6,927 nucleotides of DNA from Chloroflexota bacterium (GCA_013154225.1 JAADCW010000120.1:1-6927), one strand, 5' to 3'; counted from the first letter of the stretch, positions 1 through 6,121 are shown. Translations and numbers: made by a program. The notes: generated by a model from the sequence alone, not told the origin.

Positions 1-759
1 ACCGCAGACCTGATGCGGGAAAGCGCGAAACTCGCGCGGGAATACGGCGTGCGCCTGCACACCCATCTGGCCGAGACCGAGGACGAAGAAATCTTCTGCC
101 TGGAAAAATTCGGCAAGCGGCCGGTAGCCTACATGGAAGAACTCGGCTGGATCGGGCCGGATGTGTGGTTTGCCCACAGTATCCATGTGAATGAAGCCGA
201 GATTGACCTGTATGCGGAACACGGCGTGGGTGTGGCGCACTGTCCAGCTTCCAACATGCGGTTGGGTTCGGGCATCGCGCCGATTTACGAAATGCTGATG
301 GCCGGCGTGCCCGTAGGGCTGGGCGTGGACGGCTCCGCGAGCAACGACGGCTCGCACCTGCTGGAAGAGACCCGCATGGCCATGTTGCTGGGGCGGGTGC
401 GCTCCGGGGTGCTGGGCTTTTCCCGCAGCGGGTCGGATGCCCCGCCGTTGTTGACCGCCCGCCAGGCCCTGGAAATGGCCACCCGCGGGGGCGCACGCGT
501 GCTTGGCCGCGACGACATTGGCCAACTCGCCCCTGGCAAAGCCGCGGACTTCTTCGCGGTGGACCTCAACCGCCTGGATTACGCGGGCGCGCTCCATGAC
601 CCCGTGGCAGCGCTGGTCTTCTGCGCTCCCGTGCGTGCAGACTACACCGTGGTTGGCGGCCGCTTTGTGGTCAAAGAAGGCCAGTTGACCACCATTGATC
701 TCCCCTCGCTGATTGAAGCCCACAACCGCGCAGCTCGGCGCATTGTGGACGGCGATTGA
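1..759 (+). CDS. 8-oxoguanine deaminase-like amidohydrolase, 3' part (start lies outside the window)
   Basis: This is the C-terminal part of a metal-dependent amidohydrolase. The frame is open from base 1, and 252 residues are visible before the TGA at 757-759. The first in-frame ATG, at 13, is internal, because the metal-binding HxH of the N-terminal half is missing and the protein is already inside its barrel. Visible motifs, counted from the first codon, are HTHLAE (H20, H22), FAHSIH (H59, H62), AHCPASN, and GVDGSASND with the presumed catalytic D110. After these comes the usual terminal beta-sandwich segment (GQLAPGKAADFFAVD). The GVDGSASND and HLAETxDE signatures are typical of the branch containing 8-oxoguanine deaminase and AtzB-like hydroxyatrazine hydrolases. 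In that branch 8-oxoguanine is deaminated to urate in the cytoplasm. A nearby adenine deaminase supports a purine substrate. Other family substrates (guanine, S-adenosylhomocysteine, triazines) cannot be fully excluded. Family membership is very sure; the exact substrate is moderately sure. Confidence 0.85.
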   Translation, partial: TADLMRESAKLAREYGVRLHTHLAETEDEEIFCLEKFGKRPVAYMEELGWIGPDVWFAHSIHVNEAEIDLYAEHGVGVAHCPASNMRLGSGIAPIYEMLMAGVPVGLGVDGSASNDGSHLLEETRMAMLLGRVRSGVLGFSRSGSDAPPLLTARQALEMATRGGARVLGRDDIGQLAPGKAADFFAVDLNRLDYAGALHDPVAALVFCAPVRADYTVVGGRFVVKEGQLTTIDLPSLIEAHNRAARRIVDGD

Positions 760-797
760 GCGGGTTCCAACACAGCACGCTTTGACTTGAGGGCTTC

Positions 798-1487
798 ATG
801 CCGTTTCGCGATTTCATCTACACCGCCCTGCGAAAATCCGACACTTTTCGCCTTGCCATCCATCGCCTGATTTGTGCGATTGAACAGCCCATTTACAACG
901 GGTACAAAGACCCGGAGATCATGGCGCTGATCAAGCGGGTGTGCAAGGAAAGCGACCTGCGCCTGACCACGGCTGAGGCGTTCGCTCTGTATGCGGTGGC
1001 GCGCGCCCAGCGTGAGGTGCCTGGCGCGTATGTGGAAGTGGGCGTGTATCGCGGCGGCAGTTCCAAACTGATTGCCGAGGCCAAAGGGCCGGAGAAAACT
1101 CTGCATCTGTTCGATACTTTTGAGGGCCTGCCCGAAGCCACGGAAACCGACCAGGGCTTTTTCCGCAAAGGCATGTTTGCCGCGCCGCTGGAGGAGGTCC
1201 AGCAGTATTTGGCGGCCTACCCCCATTTGGAATACCATGTGGGCTGGTTCCCGGAAACCGCGGGGCCAGTGGAGGATGAGCAGTTTGCCTTTGTGTTTTT
1301 GGATGTGGATCTTTACCAGAGCACGAGGGATGGTATTGCGTTCTTCTATCCCCGTTTGAGCCCCGGCGGCGTGCTGCTCACCCATGATTACCAATTCCCA
1401 GGGGTGCGGCGTGCTTTTGAAGAAGCCGGCCTGGTGCCCAAAGTTTTTGAATTGGCCAACGCGATGGCGATGGTCATCAAACGATGA
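798..1487 (+). CDS. TylF/macrocin-O-methyltransferase-family SAM-dependent methyltransferase
   Basis: A 229-aa class I methyltransferase that is close to full length for the TylF family. An N-terminal helical lid (about 1-60) precedes the Rossmann core. SAM-binding motif I is VEVGVYRGGSS (79-89). DTFEG (106-110) follows, which in this family contacts the ribose or substrate, then FLDVDLY (167-173), then LTHDY (195-199). In TylF/NovP-type enzymes a divalent metal is held by an Asp of the DxDLY strand and by a DDY pair. Here D169 or D171 and D197 are present, but the first Asp of the pair is His (H196), so metal binding may differ. The ATG at 798 has an AGGG Shine-Dalgarno (790-793) 4 bp upstream. 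The gene starts 38 bp after the deaminase and probably shares its transcript. Characterised relatives methylate sugar hydroxyls of antibiotics, but many environmental members sit in polysaccharide or undefined contexts. No glycosyltransferase is visible here, so the substrate is unknown. Confidence 0.88.
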   Translation: MPFRDFIYTALRKSDTFRLAIHRLICAIEQPIYNGYKDPEIMALIKRVCKESDLRLTTAEAFALYAVARAQREVPGAYVEVGVYRGGSSKLIAEAKGPEKTLHLFDTFEGLPEATETDQGFFRKGMFAAPLEEVQQYLAAYPHLEYHVGWFPETAGPVEDEQFAFVFLDVDLYQSTRDGIAFFYPRLSPGGVLLTHDYQFPGVRRAFEEAGLVPKVFELANAMAMVIKR

Positions 1488-1493
1488 ACGCGC

Positions 1494-1529
1494 GCGGTGA
1501 GGAGTGTTTTGCCTCGCCGCTAATTTTAT
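1494..1529 (+). terminator. Hairpin with short T-rich tail between methyltransferase and ade (possible terminator or attenuator)
   Basis: A 9-bp stem with one G-U pair (GCGGTGAGG, 1494-1502, with CCTCGCCGC, 1512-1520) closes a 9-nt loop. TAATTTTAT follows at 1521-1529. The stem begins 6 bp after the methyltransferase stop. The tail is A/T-rich but not a pure T run, so it could be a weak terminator, an attenuator or an mRNA-stabilising hairpin. If it terminates, ade needs its own promoter; no convincing one fits in the 65-bp gap. Confidence 0.45.
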
Positions 1530-1542
1530 CCCCATAATTTAC

Positions 1543-1547
1543 GGAGG
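1543..1547 (+). promoter_or_regulatory. Shine-Dalgarno of ade
   Basis: GGAGG lies 5 bp before the ATG at 1553. This fixes the start of adenine deaminase, and it is the strongest ribosome-binding site on the + strand of the window. Confidence 0.85.
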
Positions 1548-1552
1548 CTGTT

Positions 1553-3346
1553 ATGGACTCCACAACCTGGTTCCAAACCCGTCAGAAGTTAGTCGCGGTC
1601 GCGATGGGCCGCGAGCCCGCTGACCTGGTCATCCGCAACGGCAAGTGGGTGAGCGTGCAGTCCGGCGAGATCGTTCCCAACACCGATGTAGCCGTGGTGG
1701 ATGGCCGCATAGCCTTTGTGGGCGCGGATGCTTCCCACACCATTGGCGAAAACACCACCGTGGTGGACGCGGAAGGCATGTATCTGGTGCCTGGCCTGCT
1801 CGACGGCCACATGCACGTGGAATCGGGCATGGTCACGGTCACGGAATTTGTGCGCGCGGTCGCGCCCCACGGCACCACGGGCATGTTCGTTGACCCCCAC
1901 GAAATCGCCAACGTCTTTGGCCTCAAGGGCGTGCGCCTGATGGTGAACGAAGCCCGCCAGCAACCCATCCACGTATGGGTGCAGGTGCCCTCGTGTGTGC
2001 CTTCTGCGCCGGGGCTGGAAACGCCCGGCGGCACCATCACCCCCGAAGATGTGGCCGAGGCCATGTCGTGGGATGGCATCATTGGTTTGGGCGAGATGAT
2101 GAACTTCCCCGGCGTGTTCAACGGCGACGAGAAAATGCTGGCCGAAATGGCGGCTACGGCTGCGGCGGGCAAGGTCATTGGCGGGCACTATGCGAGCCCG
2201 GATCTGGGTTTGCCTTTCCACGGTTATGTGGCTGGCGGCCCAGAAGACGACCACGAAGGCACGCGGTTGGAAGACGCGGTTGCCCGCGTGCGCCAGGGCA
2301 TGAAAGCCATGCTGCGCTACGGCTCGGGTTGGCTGGACGTGGCACCTCAGGTCAAGGCCATTACCGAAATGGGGCTGGACTCTCGCCGATTCTTGCTCTG
2401 CACCGACGATAGCCACGCGGAAACCCTGGTGAGCGAAGGCCACATGGATCGGGTGCTCCGCCATGCCATCAGCCAGGGCCTGCTGCCCATCACCGCGATT
2501 CAGATGGCGACCATCAACACCGCGGAGCACTTTGGCGTCAGCCGAGATATGGGCATGATCGCACCCGGCCGCTGGGCAGACATTCTCCTGGTGCCCGACA
2601 TTGCCGACTTCCACGTGCACAAGGTGTTTGCCAAGGGCGTGCTGATTGCCGAAGACGGCCAACTGCTGATTGACCTGCCCGAATATCCGTACCCCGATTG
2701 GGCGCGGCAATCGGTGCATTTGGGGCATCCGCTCACTGCTGACGATTTCCGCCTGCCTGCGCCCAAGCCCAGCGGCACGGTCAAAGCCCACGTGATTGGC
2801 ATCATCGAAGGCCAGGCGCCGACCAAGCACCTGGTGATGGAAGTGCCGGTTACCGATGGCGAGGTCAAGCCCAACACTGAAATGGATTTGGCCAAAGCCG
2901 CGTTGGTGGAACGCCACCGCGGTACAGGCACGGTGCAGGTGGGCTTGGTGCATGGGTTTGGTTTCCAGGGCAAATGTGCGGTGGCTTCGACGGTGGCGCA
3001 CGACAGCCATCACATGATTGTGGTGGGCACTGATGAGGAAAGCATGGCCGTGGCCGCGAACAAACTGGCTGAGGTCGGTGGCGGCCAGGTGGTGGTCAAG
3101 GACGGCGAGGTCATTGGCCTGGTGGAACTGCCCATCGCGGGGTTGATGTCCACCGAACGCGCGGAAGTGGTAGCCAAGAAAGCCGCGACAGTGTTGGAAG
3201 GCTTCCGCAAATGCGGTTGCACCATCAAGAACCCCAACATGCAGTTGGCGCTGATGGCGCTGGTGGTCATCCCCGAACTGCGGATTTCGGACAAAGGTTT
3301 GGTGGATGTGACGAAATTTGACTTTGTGCCGGTGCTGGAAGCCTGA
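1553..3346 (+). CDS. ade: Adenine deaminase
   Basis: A 597-aa enzyme, full length for bacterial adenine deaminases (about 560-600 aa). It converts adenine to hypoxanthine and ammonia in the cytoplasm, for purine salvage or catabolism. The order of motifs is the family's: a composite N-terminal domain (about 1-75), the metal-binding GLLDGHMHVES (H86, H88), FVDPHEIANVFG (113-123), the likely bridging glutamate in GLGEMMNFPG (E181), GGHYASP (H212), AGGPEDDHEGT (227-237), and CTDDSHAE with catalytic aspartate D285 or D286. The C-terminal adenine-deaminase domain contains VQVGLVHGFG and TVAHDSHHMIVVGTD. It ends in KNPNMQLALMAL, also characteristic. Family members use a binuclear metal centre, often Mn or Fe. 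No key residue is missing. The gene has its own strong Shine-Dalgarno, follows the methyltransferase by 65 bp, and ends about 20 bp before a terminator shared with the converging nadK. No purine riboswitch fits upstream. The call is secure. Confidence 0.97.
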   Translation: MDSTTWFQTRQKLVAVAMGREPADLVIRNGKWVSVQSGEIVPNTDVAVVDGRIAFVGADASHTIGENTTVVDAEGMYLVPGLLDGHMHVESGMVTVTEFVRAVAPHGTTGMFVDPHEIANVFGLKGVRLMVNEARQQPIHVWVQVPSCVPSAPGLETPGGTITPEDVAEAMSWDGIIGLGEMMNFPGVFNGDEKMLAEMAATAAAGKVIGGHYASPDLGLPFHGYVAGGPEDDHEGTRLEDAVARVRQGMKAMLRYGSGWLDVAPQVKAITEMGLDSRRFLLCTDDSHAETLVSEGHMDRVLRHAISQGLLPITAIQMATINTAEHFGVSRDMGMIAPGRWADILLVPDIADFHVHKVFAKGVLIAEDGQLLIDLPEYPYPDWARQSVHLGHPLTADDFRLPAPKPSGTVKAHVIGIIEGQAPTKHLVMEVPVTDGEVKPNTEMDLAKAALVERHRGTGTVQVGLVHGFGFQGKCAVASTVAHDSHHMIVVGTDEESMAVAANKLAEVGGGQVVVKDGEVIGLVELPIAGLMSTERAEVVAKKAATVLEGFRKCGCTIKNPNMQLALMALVVIPELRISDKGLVDVTKFDFVPVLEA

Positions 3347-3364
3347 GTTTGTGATTCCCCTAAG

Positions 3365-3401
3365 AAAAAACAGCCTGCCCAACGGCAGGCTGTTTTGTTT
3401 T
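3365..3401. terminator. Bidirectional intrinsic terminator between convergent ade and nadK
   Basis: CAGCCTGCC (3371-3379) pairs perfectly with GGCAGGCTG (3384-3392) around a CAAC loop. The stem extends by four A-T pairs (3367-3370 with 3393-3396). Read on the + strand, TTTTGTTTT follows the stem (3393-3401). Read on the - strand, six T follow it (complement of 3365-3370). It can therefore stop transcripts from both sides. It sits 18 bp after the ade stop and about 70 bp after the nadK stop. Confidence 0.93.
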
Positions 3402-3444
3402 AACCTGAGTTGCGGATAAGGGAAAAACCTCGCGTTGAGCGGAG

Positions 3445-3457
3445 ATCGCGAAGCGAT
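3445..3457. repeat. Small palindrome ATCGC-GAA-GCGAT after nadK
   Basis: A 5-bp perfect inverted repeat with a 3-nt loop lies in the 3402-3471 spacer between the terminator and the nadK stop. It may be part of a dispersed intergenic element, but only one copy is visible here. It has no T run and is not a terminator. Nothing else is recognisable in the spacer. Confidence 0.3.
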
Positions 3458-3471
3458 AACAGCAGAGCCAG

Positions 3472-4365
3472 TTAGCGGTGGTGGCTTTCTTTTTCCACCG
3501 TGGGGTTCCAGTTCATGTAGGAAGTGAGATTGCGGTAAAAATAGCCCCGTTCGCGGAAGCGAACGAATTGGAGGGAAAACTTGTTGGCGCGCACGTGAAT
3601 GCGGTCGCCATCTTCCAGTGCGACGGGGTCGTGGCCATCTACACTGACCACGGCTTCGTGCTGCACACCCACTTCCAGCACCACGGTACTGCCTTCGGAA
3701 AGCACCACGGCACGATCCACCGACAGGTGCGGGGCCACGGGCATCAGCAGGATGTTGCGGAGTTCCGGGGGCAGAATTGGCCCGCCTGCGGCCAGGGCGT
3801 AGGCGGTGGAGCCCGTGGGCGTGGCCGCAATCAGGCCATCGGCCACATAACGGGCGAGGAGGAGATCGTCCACAAACGCGGTAACCTTGATGGGGCGGAC
3901 GTATTGCCCACGGCTGACCACGACTTCGTTGACCACGTCCCACCGATGGACCACGTTGCCCTGGCGGGTGAGAGTGGCTTCCAGCATCATGCGGCGTTCC
4001 AGCCAGGCTTCGCCCAGCAGCAGTTGGCGCATAGCGTTGGGCCATTCGTCGCGTTCCACTTCGATGAGGAAGCCGAAATGCCCCATGTTGATGCCCAAAA
4101 TCGGCACGCCGTGGGGCGCGCACAGGTGGCCGGCGCGCAGCATGGTGCCATCGCCGCCCAGGGCAATGAGCAGGTCGGCCTGGCCGTTTTCGACGCGCTG
4201 GCGCACTTCGTCTTCGTAGAGGGTGCCAGCATACACGTCAATGCCGTGCTTTTGCAGGAAGGCGGCCACTTTGCGGCCTTCGGCCAGGGCTTCTTTCACT
4301 TGGGGGTGGGCTGCAACCACCACCCGTTGGAAGGCATTGGCTTGAAGAGGAGAGACGTTGCTCAT
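3472..4365 (-). CDS. nadK: NAD kinase
   Basis: A 297-aa ATP-NAD kinase (EC 2.7.1.23) that phosphorylates NAD to NADP in the cytoplasm; the length is normal for the family. ALGGDGTMLRA (68-78) holds the GGDG phosphate-donor motif with catalytic D72. GINMGHFGFL (91-100) matches the family's GxNxGxLGFL, with Phe for the usual Leu. VVNE (144-147) is the conserved NAD-binding Asn-Glu pair. ATPTGSTAYALAAGGP (181-196) is the second nucleotide loop, and SVDGH (241-245) is the C-terminal sheet motif. The ATG overlaps the stop of the preceding nuclease gene as ATGA (4362-4365), so translation is probably coupled. This is the last gene of the six-gene - strand operon. nadK is a housekeeping gene in many different neighbourhoods; the tight coupling to a nuclease gene is the unusual part. 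The identification is secure. Confidence 0.96.
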   Translation of the reverse strand: MSNVSPLQANAFQRVVVAAHPQVKEALAEGRKVAAFLQKHGIDVYAGTLYEDEVRQRVENGQADLLIALGGDGTMLRAGHLCAPHGVPILGINMGHFGFLIEVERDEWPNAMRQLLLGEAWLERRMMLEATLTRQGNVVHRWDVVNEVVVSRGQYVRPIKVTAFVDDLLLARYVADGLIAATPTGSTAYALAAGGPILPPELRNILLMPVAPHLSVDRAVVLSEGSTVVLEVGVQHEAVVSVDGHDPVALEDGDRIHVRANKFSLQFVRFRERGYFYRNLTSYMNWNPTVEKESHHR

Positions 4366-4907
4366 AGTTTTCTCTGCTTTTTAGGAGGTCGGTCCAGGCG
4401 TTGGTCGCAAAGGGCCCGATAGCCACACGCGCGGCAACGGGCAGGGGAGTGGTGGGAACGGTCGGGAAGGCCGCGGCGTTCTGCCCGCCGCATTTCGGTA
4501 AGAAGGTCCAGCAGGCGCTGTTCCAATTCGGGGGTGAAGTCTATCCGATCCACGCGATCCTGATAGCGGAGCCAACCGTAAGGTGCGCGTTTGTCGGTTT
4601 GGCGTTCCACCAGCAGGCAATAGGCCGCGACCTGGAGGATGTGACTGTCGTAAGGTTCGGGTGGGGCTTTGGCCGATTTGACCTCTACGGGAATCAAAAG
4701 GTCACCGTGTTCGACCAGGTAATCAGGGCGGCCAGTGAGCCCCAGTTCGGGATCGTAGAAGGGCTTTGGGGGCACTTTGCCGGTGTCGGCATACACGATG
4801 CGGCCCGAGGGGATGCCCGCTTTTTTGCGTTTGCGGTTTCCCAGCCAGAGCAGAAAAAGGCCGGCCAGGATCAGAAAGCCGATGAAATAGCGCAGGGCTT
4901 CAGCCAC
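4362..4907 (-). CDS. Membrane-anchored Cas4-like PD-(D/E)XK nuclease, catalytic part of a split protein
   Basis: A 181-aa protein with one N-terminal membrane helix (about 5-23), a basic stretch NRKRKK (24-29) that predicts the rest is cytoplasmic, and a RecB/Cas4-type nuclease core. The core residues are D62 in LTGRPDYL, E75 and K77 in PVEVKSAK, and QVAAY (92-96), the QxxxY motif. The tail has C158, C161 and C167 (CRACGYRALC), matching the three C-terminal cysteines of the Cas4 4Fe-4S cluster. The first cluster cysteine and motif-I histidine that Cas4 carries at its N-terminus are absent here but present in the gene just upstream. Start choice: GTG at 4907, overlapping the upstream stop by 8 bp, with GGAG 8 bp before it. 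Cas4/Dna2-type enzymes cut or degrade single-stranded DNA; activity here is inferred. It is not in a CRISPR-cas locus. The alternative is one ancestral gene broken by a recent frameshift or a sequencing error. Confidence 0.85.
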   Translation of the reverse strand: MAEALRYFIGFLILAGLFLLWLGNRKRKKAGIPSGRIVYADTGKVPPKPFYDPELGLTGRPDYLVEHGDLLIPVEVKSAKAPPEPYDSHILQVAAYCLLVERQTDKRAPYGWLRYQDRVDRIDFTPELEQRLLDLLTEMRRAERRGLPDRSHHSPARCRACGYRALCDQRLDRPPKKQRKL

Positions 4908-5142
4908 CGGTCAAACTCCACGCCCACCAGGCAGCCAGCACCATGAGCGCCAGCAGGAGAAGGGCCCAGCCTATAAAGCGCAAGACGCCCGCGAAAAACA
5001 CCGCCTGCCCGTGGCGGCGGTGGTATTCCGTGCCCGCTTGCATGGCTTCTTGATTGGTGGAGCGATGCCCTTGGCGGGCGTAGCCCCAGGCGCGATGACA
5101 ATAGAGGTACGTGCCAATTTCTGAAGCGCGGATGGTTCGCAT
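4900..5142 (-). CDS. Small membrane protein with the N-terminal half of a Cas4-like nuclease (Fe-S Cys and motif-I His)
   Basis: An 80-aa protein. Residues 6-20 (ASEIGTYLYCHRAWG) resemble the N-terminus of Cas4 and related Dna2/RecB-type nucleases, where the Cys (here C15) is the first ligand of the Fe-S cluster. AGTEYH (36-41) resembles the family's GxxxH motif I, with H41. A basic HRRHG segment and a single strong membrane helix (about 50-75) follow, and the protein ends after SLTGG. Basic residues before the helix predict a cytoplasmic N-terminal domain. It lacks the D/ExK core, which lies on the next gene, overlapping by 8 bp. The two products probably act as one enzyme. The ATG is 7 bp after the translin-like gene's stop, with no clear Shine-Dalgarno, so coupled translation is likely. 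Length, motif position and conserved spacing make it a real gene. Whether it folds with its partner is inference. Confidence 0.78.
   Translation of the reverse strand: MRTIRASEIGTYLYCHRAWGYARQGHRSTNQEAMQAGTEYHRRHGQAVFFAGVLRFIGWALLLLALMVLAAWWAWSLTGG
4916..4919 (-). promoter_or_regulatory. Shine-Dalgarno inside the upstream ORF that decides the GTG start of the Cas4-like catalytic gene
   Basis: On the - strand GGAG (4919-4916) lies 8 nt before the GTG at 4907-4905, within the last codons of the 80-aa gene. It supports re-initiation at the overlapping junction, rather than the second ORF being only the tail of a frameshifted gene. Confidence 0.55.
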
Positions 5143-5149
5143 GGCGGGT

Positions 5150-5791
5150 TTAGTCTTGCGCGTCGGCGAGGCGGGCTTCCAGTTGGCGGAGCGAATCTTC
5201 CAGCACTTGCTGGCGCAGGCCCAAGGTCACGTCGCCGCGGGTGCGTTCCAGCAGGCTGCGGGCAATGTCGGTCAGGCGGCGCAGGCCAAATGTGACCGCG
5301 TCGGGGTAGTCCATTGTGACCAAAACCGCGTAGATGTCGTCCATCAGCCCCAGCAGGCGCTCGATTTCGGGGGAATAGCCGTGGCGGAGCAGGTCCAGCA
5401 CGCGGCGGCGGAGTTCGCCCACGGCTTCGGCGAGCCCGCGAATGTAGGCCGAAGAGGGGATGCCCAGGCTTTCGGGGGTGGGCAGTTCGCCGCCGTTGGT
5501 CAGCGCGTGCACAATGCTGGCCTCGGCAAATTCTTTGAGCGCATCTTGGGTATAGCCCGCGTAATAGAGTTCGGGGAAGGCGGCCAAATCGGTGCGGAGG
5601 CCGTCGGCCAGGGCCCGAGCCGCGGCCAGGCGCTCTTCTGCTTGCGCGTGGTCGTCGCGGTGGACCGCGCGGATGGCGTGGGCGCAGGCCCGAATGAGTT
5701 GGCGGGCGTTGGAGAGGGCGCGGTCGCGCGCCGCGGTGCGGGCTTCAAAATCGTGATGGATGGTTTCCGCGATGGATTCCAGCGAAGGCAT
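5150..5791 (-). CDS. Translin/Trax-family protein, likely metal-dependent RNase
   Basis: A 213-aa, mostly alpha-helical, Arg/Glu-rich protein with the translin-fold signature. YIRGLAEAVGELRRRV (116-131) is the diagnostic segment. MDDIYAVLVTMDYPD (150-164) and LRRLTDIARSLLERTRGD (170-187) match the C-terminal helices of translin and Trax. Eukaryotic translin-Trax forms C3PO, which cuts single-stranded RNA, and archaeal homologues act alone. From memory, human Trax uses E126, E129, D193 and E197. Here EFAEA (E87, E90) and GLAEAVGEL (E122, E126) put acidic residues at all four places, with D replaced by E once. This suggests a Trax-like catalytic subunit rather than an inactive translin. The ATG at 5791 is 3 bp after the DUF3467 stop, with GGAG (5804-5801) 9 nt upstream. 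It lies mid-operon, between ssb/DUF3467 and the split nuclease. The family is confident; RNase activity is inferred. Confidence 0.85.
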   Translation of the reverse strand: MPSLESIAETIHHDFEARTAARDRALSNARQLIRACAHAIRAVHRDDHAQAEERLAAARALADGLRTDLAAFPELYYAGYTQDALKEFAEASIVHALTNGGELPTPESLGIPSSAYIRGLAEAVGELRRRVLDLLRHGYSPEIERLLGLMDDIYAVLVTMDYPDAVTFGLRRLTDIARSLLERTRGDVTLGLRQQVLEDSLRQLEARLADAQD

Positions 5792-5794
5792 GGG

Positions 5795-6112
5795 TTAGGA
5801 CTCCGAGGGAGGGTTGTCTTTCGGTGGGCGGAAAAGCATATCGGCCAGGCTGGGGCCGCCCTGGAGGGGAATTTCGCCGTTGAGGGCTTCGTAGCGGGCA
5901 ATGCTTTCGCCCAGCGCGCGGTGGAGTAGTTTTGCGGCCAGCGGGGTCATGACCACCCGCGCGAGCACACGGGCTTCGGTTTCGCCCGGGAGAAAGCGGG
6001 CTAAATCAATGATGAATTCTGCCCGGGTGTGGCCGAGGCGCGCCATGTTGGTGTAAATGAGCGGCGCCTCTTCGGTGCCGCGAAGGCGAATCGGCGAAGG
6101 TTTCTCTTTCAT
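5795..6112 (-). CDS. DUF3467-family protein
   Basis: A 105-aa protein of unknown function. It has the family pattern: APLIYTNMARLGHTRAEF (16-33), then a hydrophobic strand IIDLARF (34-40), then ARVVMTPLAAKLLHRAL (51-67) and ESIARYEALNGEI (69-81). The family is small and cytoplasmic, and the order of strands resembles a small alpha/beta fold. No catalytic residue is apparent. The C-terminus (about 92-105) is proline-rich and probably disordered. The ATG is 9 bp after the ssb stop, with no clear Shine-Dalgarno, so translation is probably coupled to ssb. The translin-like gene follows after 3 bp. This placement suggests a link to nucleic-acid handling, but that is guilt by association only. Confidence 0.8.
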   Translation of the reverse strand: MKEKPSPIRLRGTEEAPLIYTNMARLGHTRAEFIIDLARFLPGETEARVLARVVMTPLAAKLLHRALGESIARYEALNGEIPLQGGPSLADMLFRPPKDNPPSES

Positions 6113-6121
6113 GGTCAGGTG

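Noticed and set aside
642..1535. 297-codon - strand open frame opposite the methyltransferase
   Set aside because: It is a mirror of the well-supported methyltransferase frame, with shadow composition and no recognisable domain.
1488..1552. Purine riboswitch or -35/-10 promoter ahead of ade
   Set aside because: The 65-bp gap is too short and lacks a three-way junction. The best -10-like match (CATAAT, 1533-1538) would start transcription inside the Shine-Dalgarno.
3342..3411. Direct repeat CCTGAGTT (3342-3349 and 3404-3411) flanking the terminator, as a possible insertion footprint
   Set aside because: The 8-bp match has one copy overlapping the ade stop codon, and there is no mobile element between the copies; probably chance.
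1589..4123. Very long - strand open frame (844 codons) opposite ade and nadK
   Set aside because: It is antisense to clear adenine deaminase and runs into nadK in another frame. Its His/Arg/Gly-rich composition is that of a GC-rich shadow frame, with no family motif.
3478..4422. 314-codon + strand open frame opposite nadK
   Set aside because: The - strand frame carries all the NAD kinase motifs; this one is its complement.
4362..5142. CRISPR-Cas locus, because of the Cas4-like proteins
   Set aside because: No repeat-spacer array and no cas1, cas2 or effector gene is present. Cas4-like nucleases also occur outside CRISPR loci.
5111..5929. 272-codon + strand open frame opposite the translin-like and DUF3467 genes
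   Set aside because: It crosses three real - strand genes and has the Gly/Ala/Gln-rich composition of a shadow frame.
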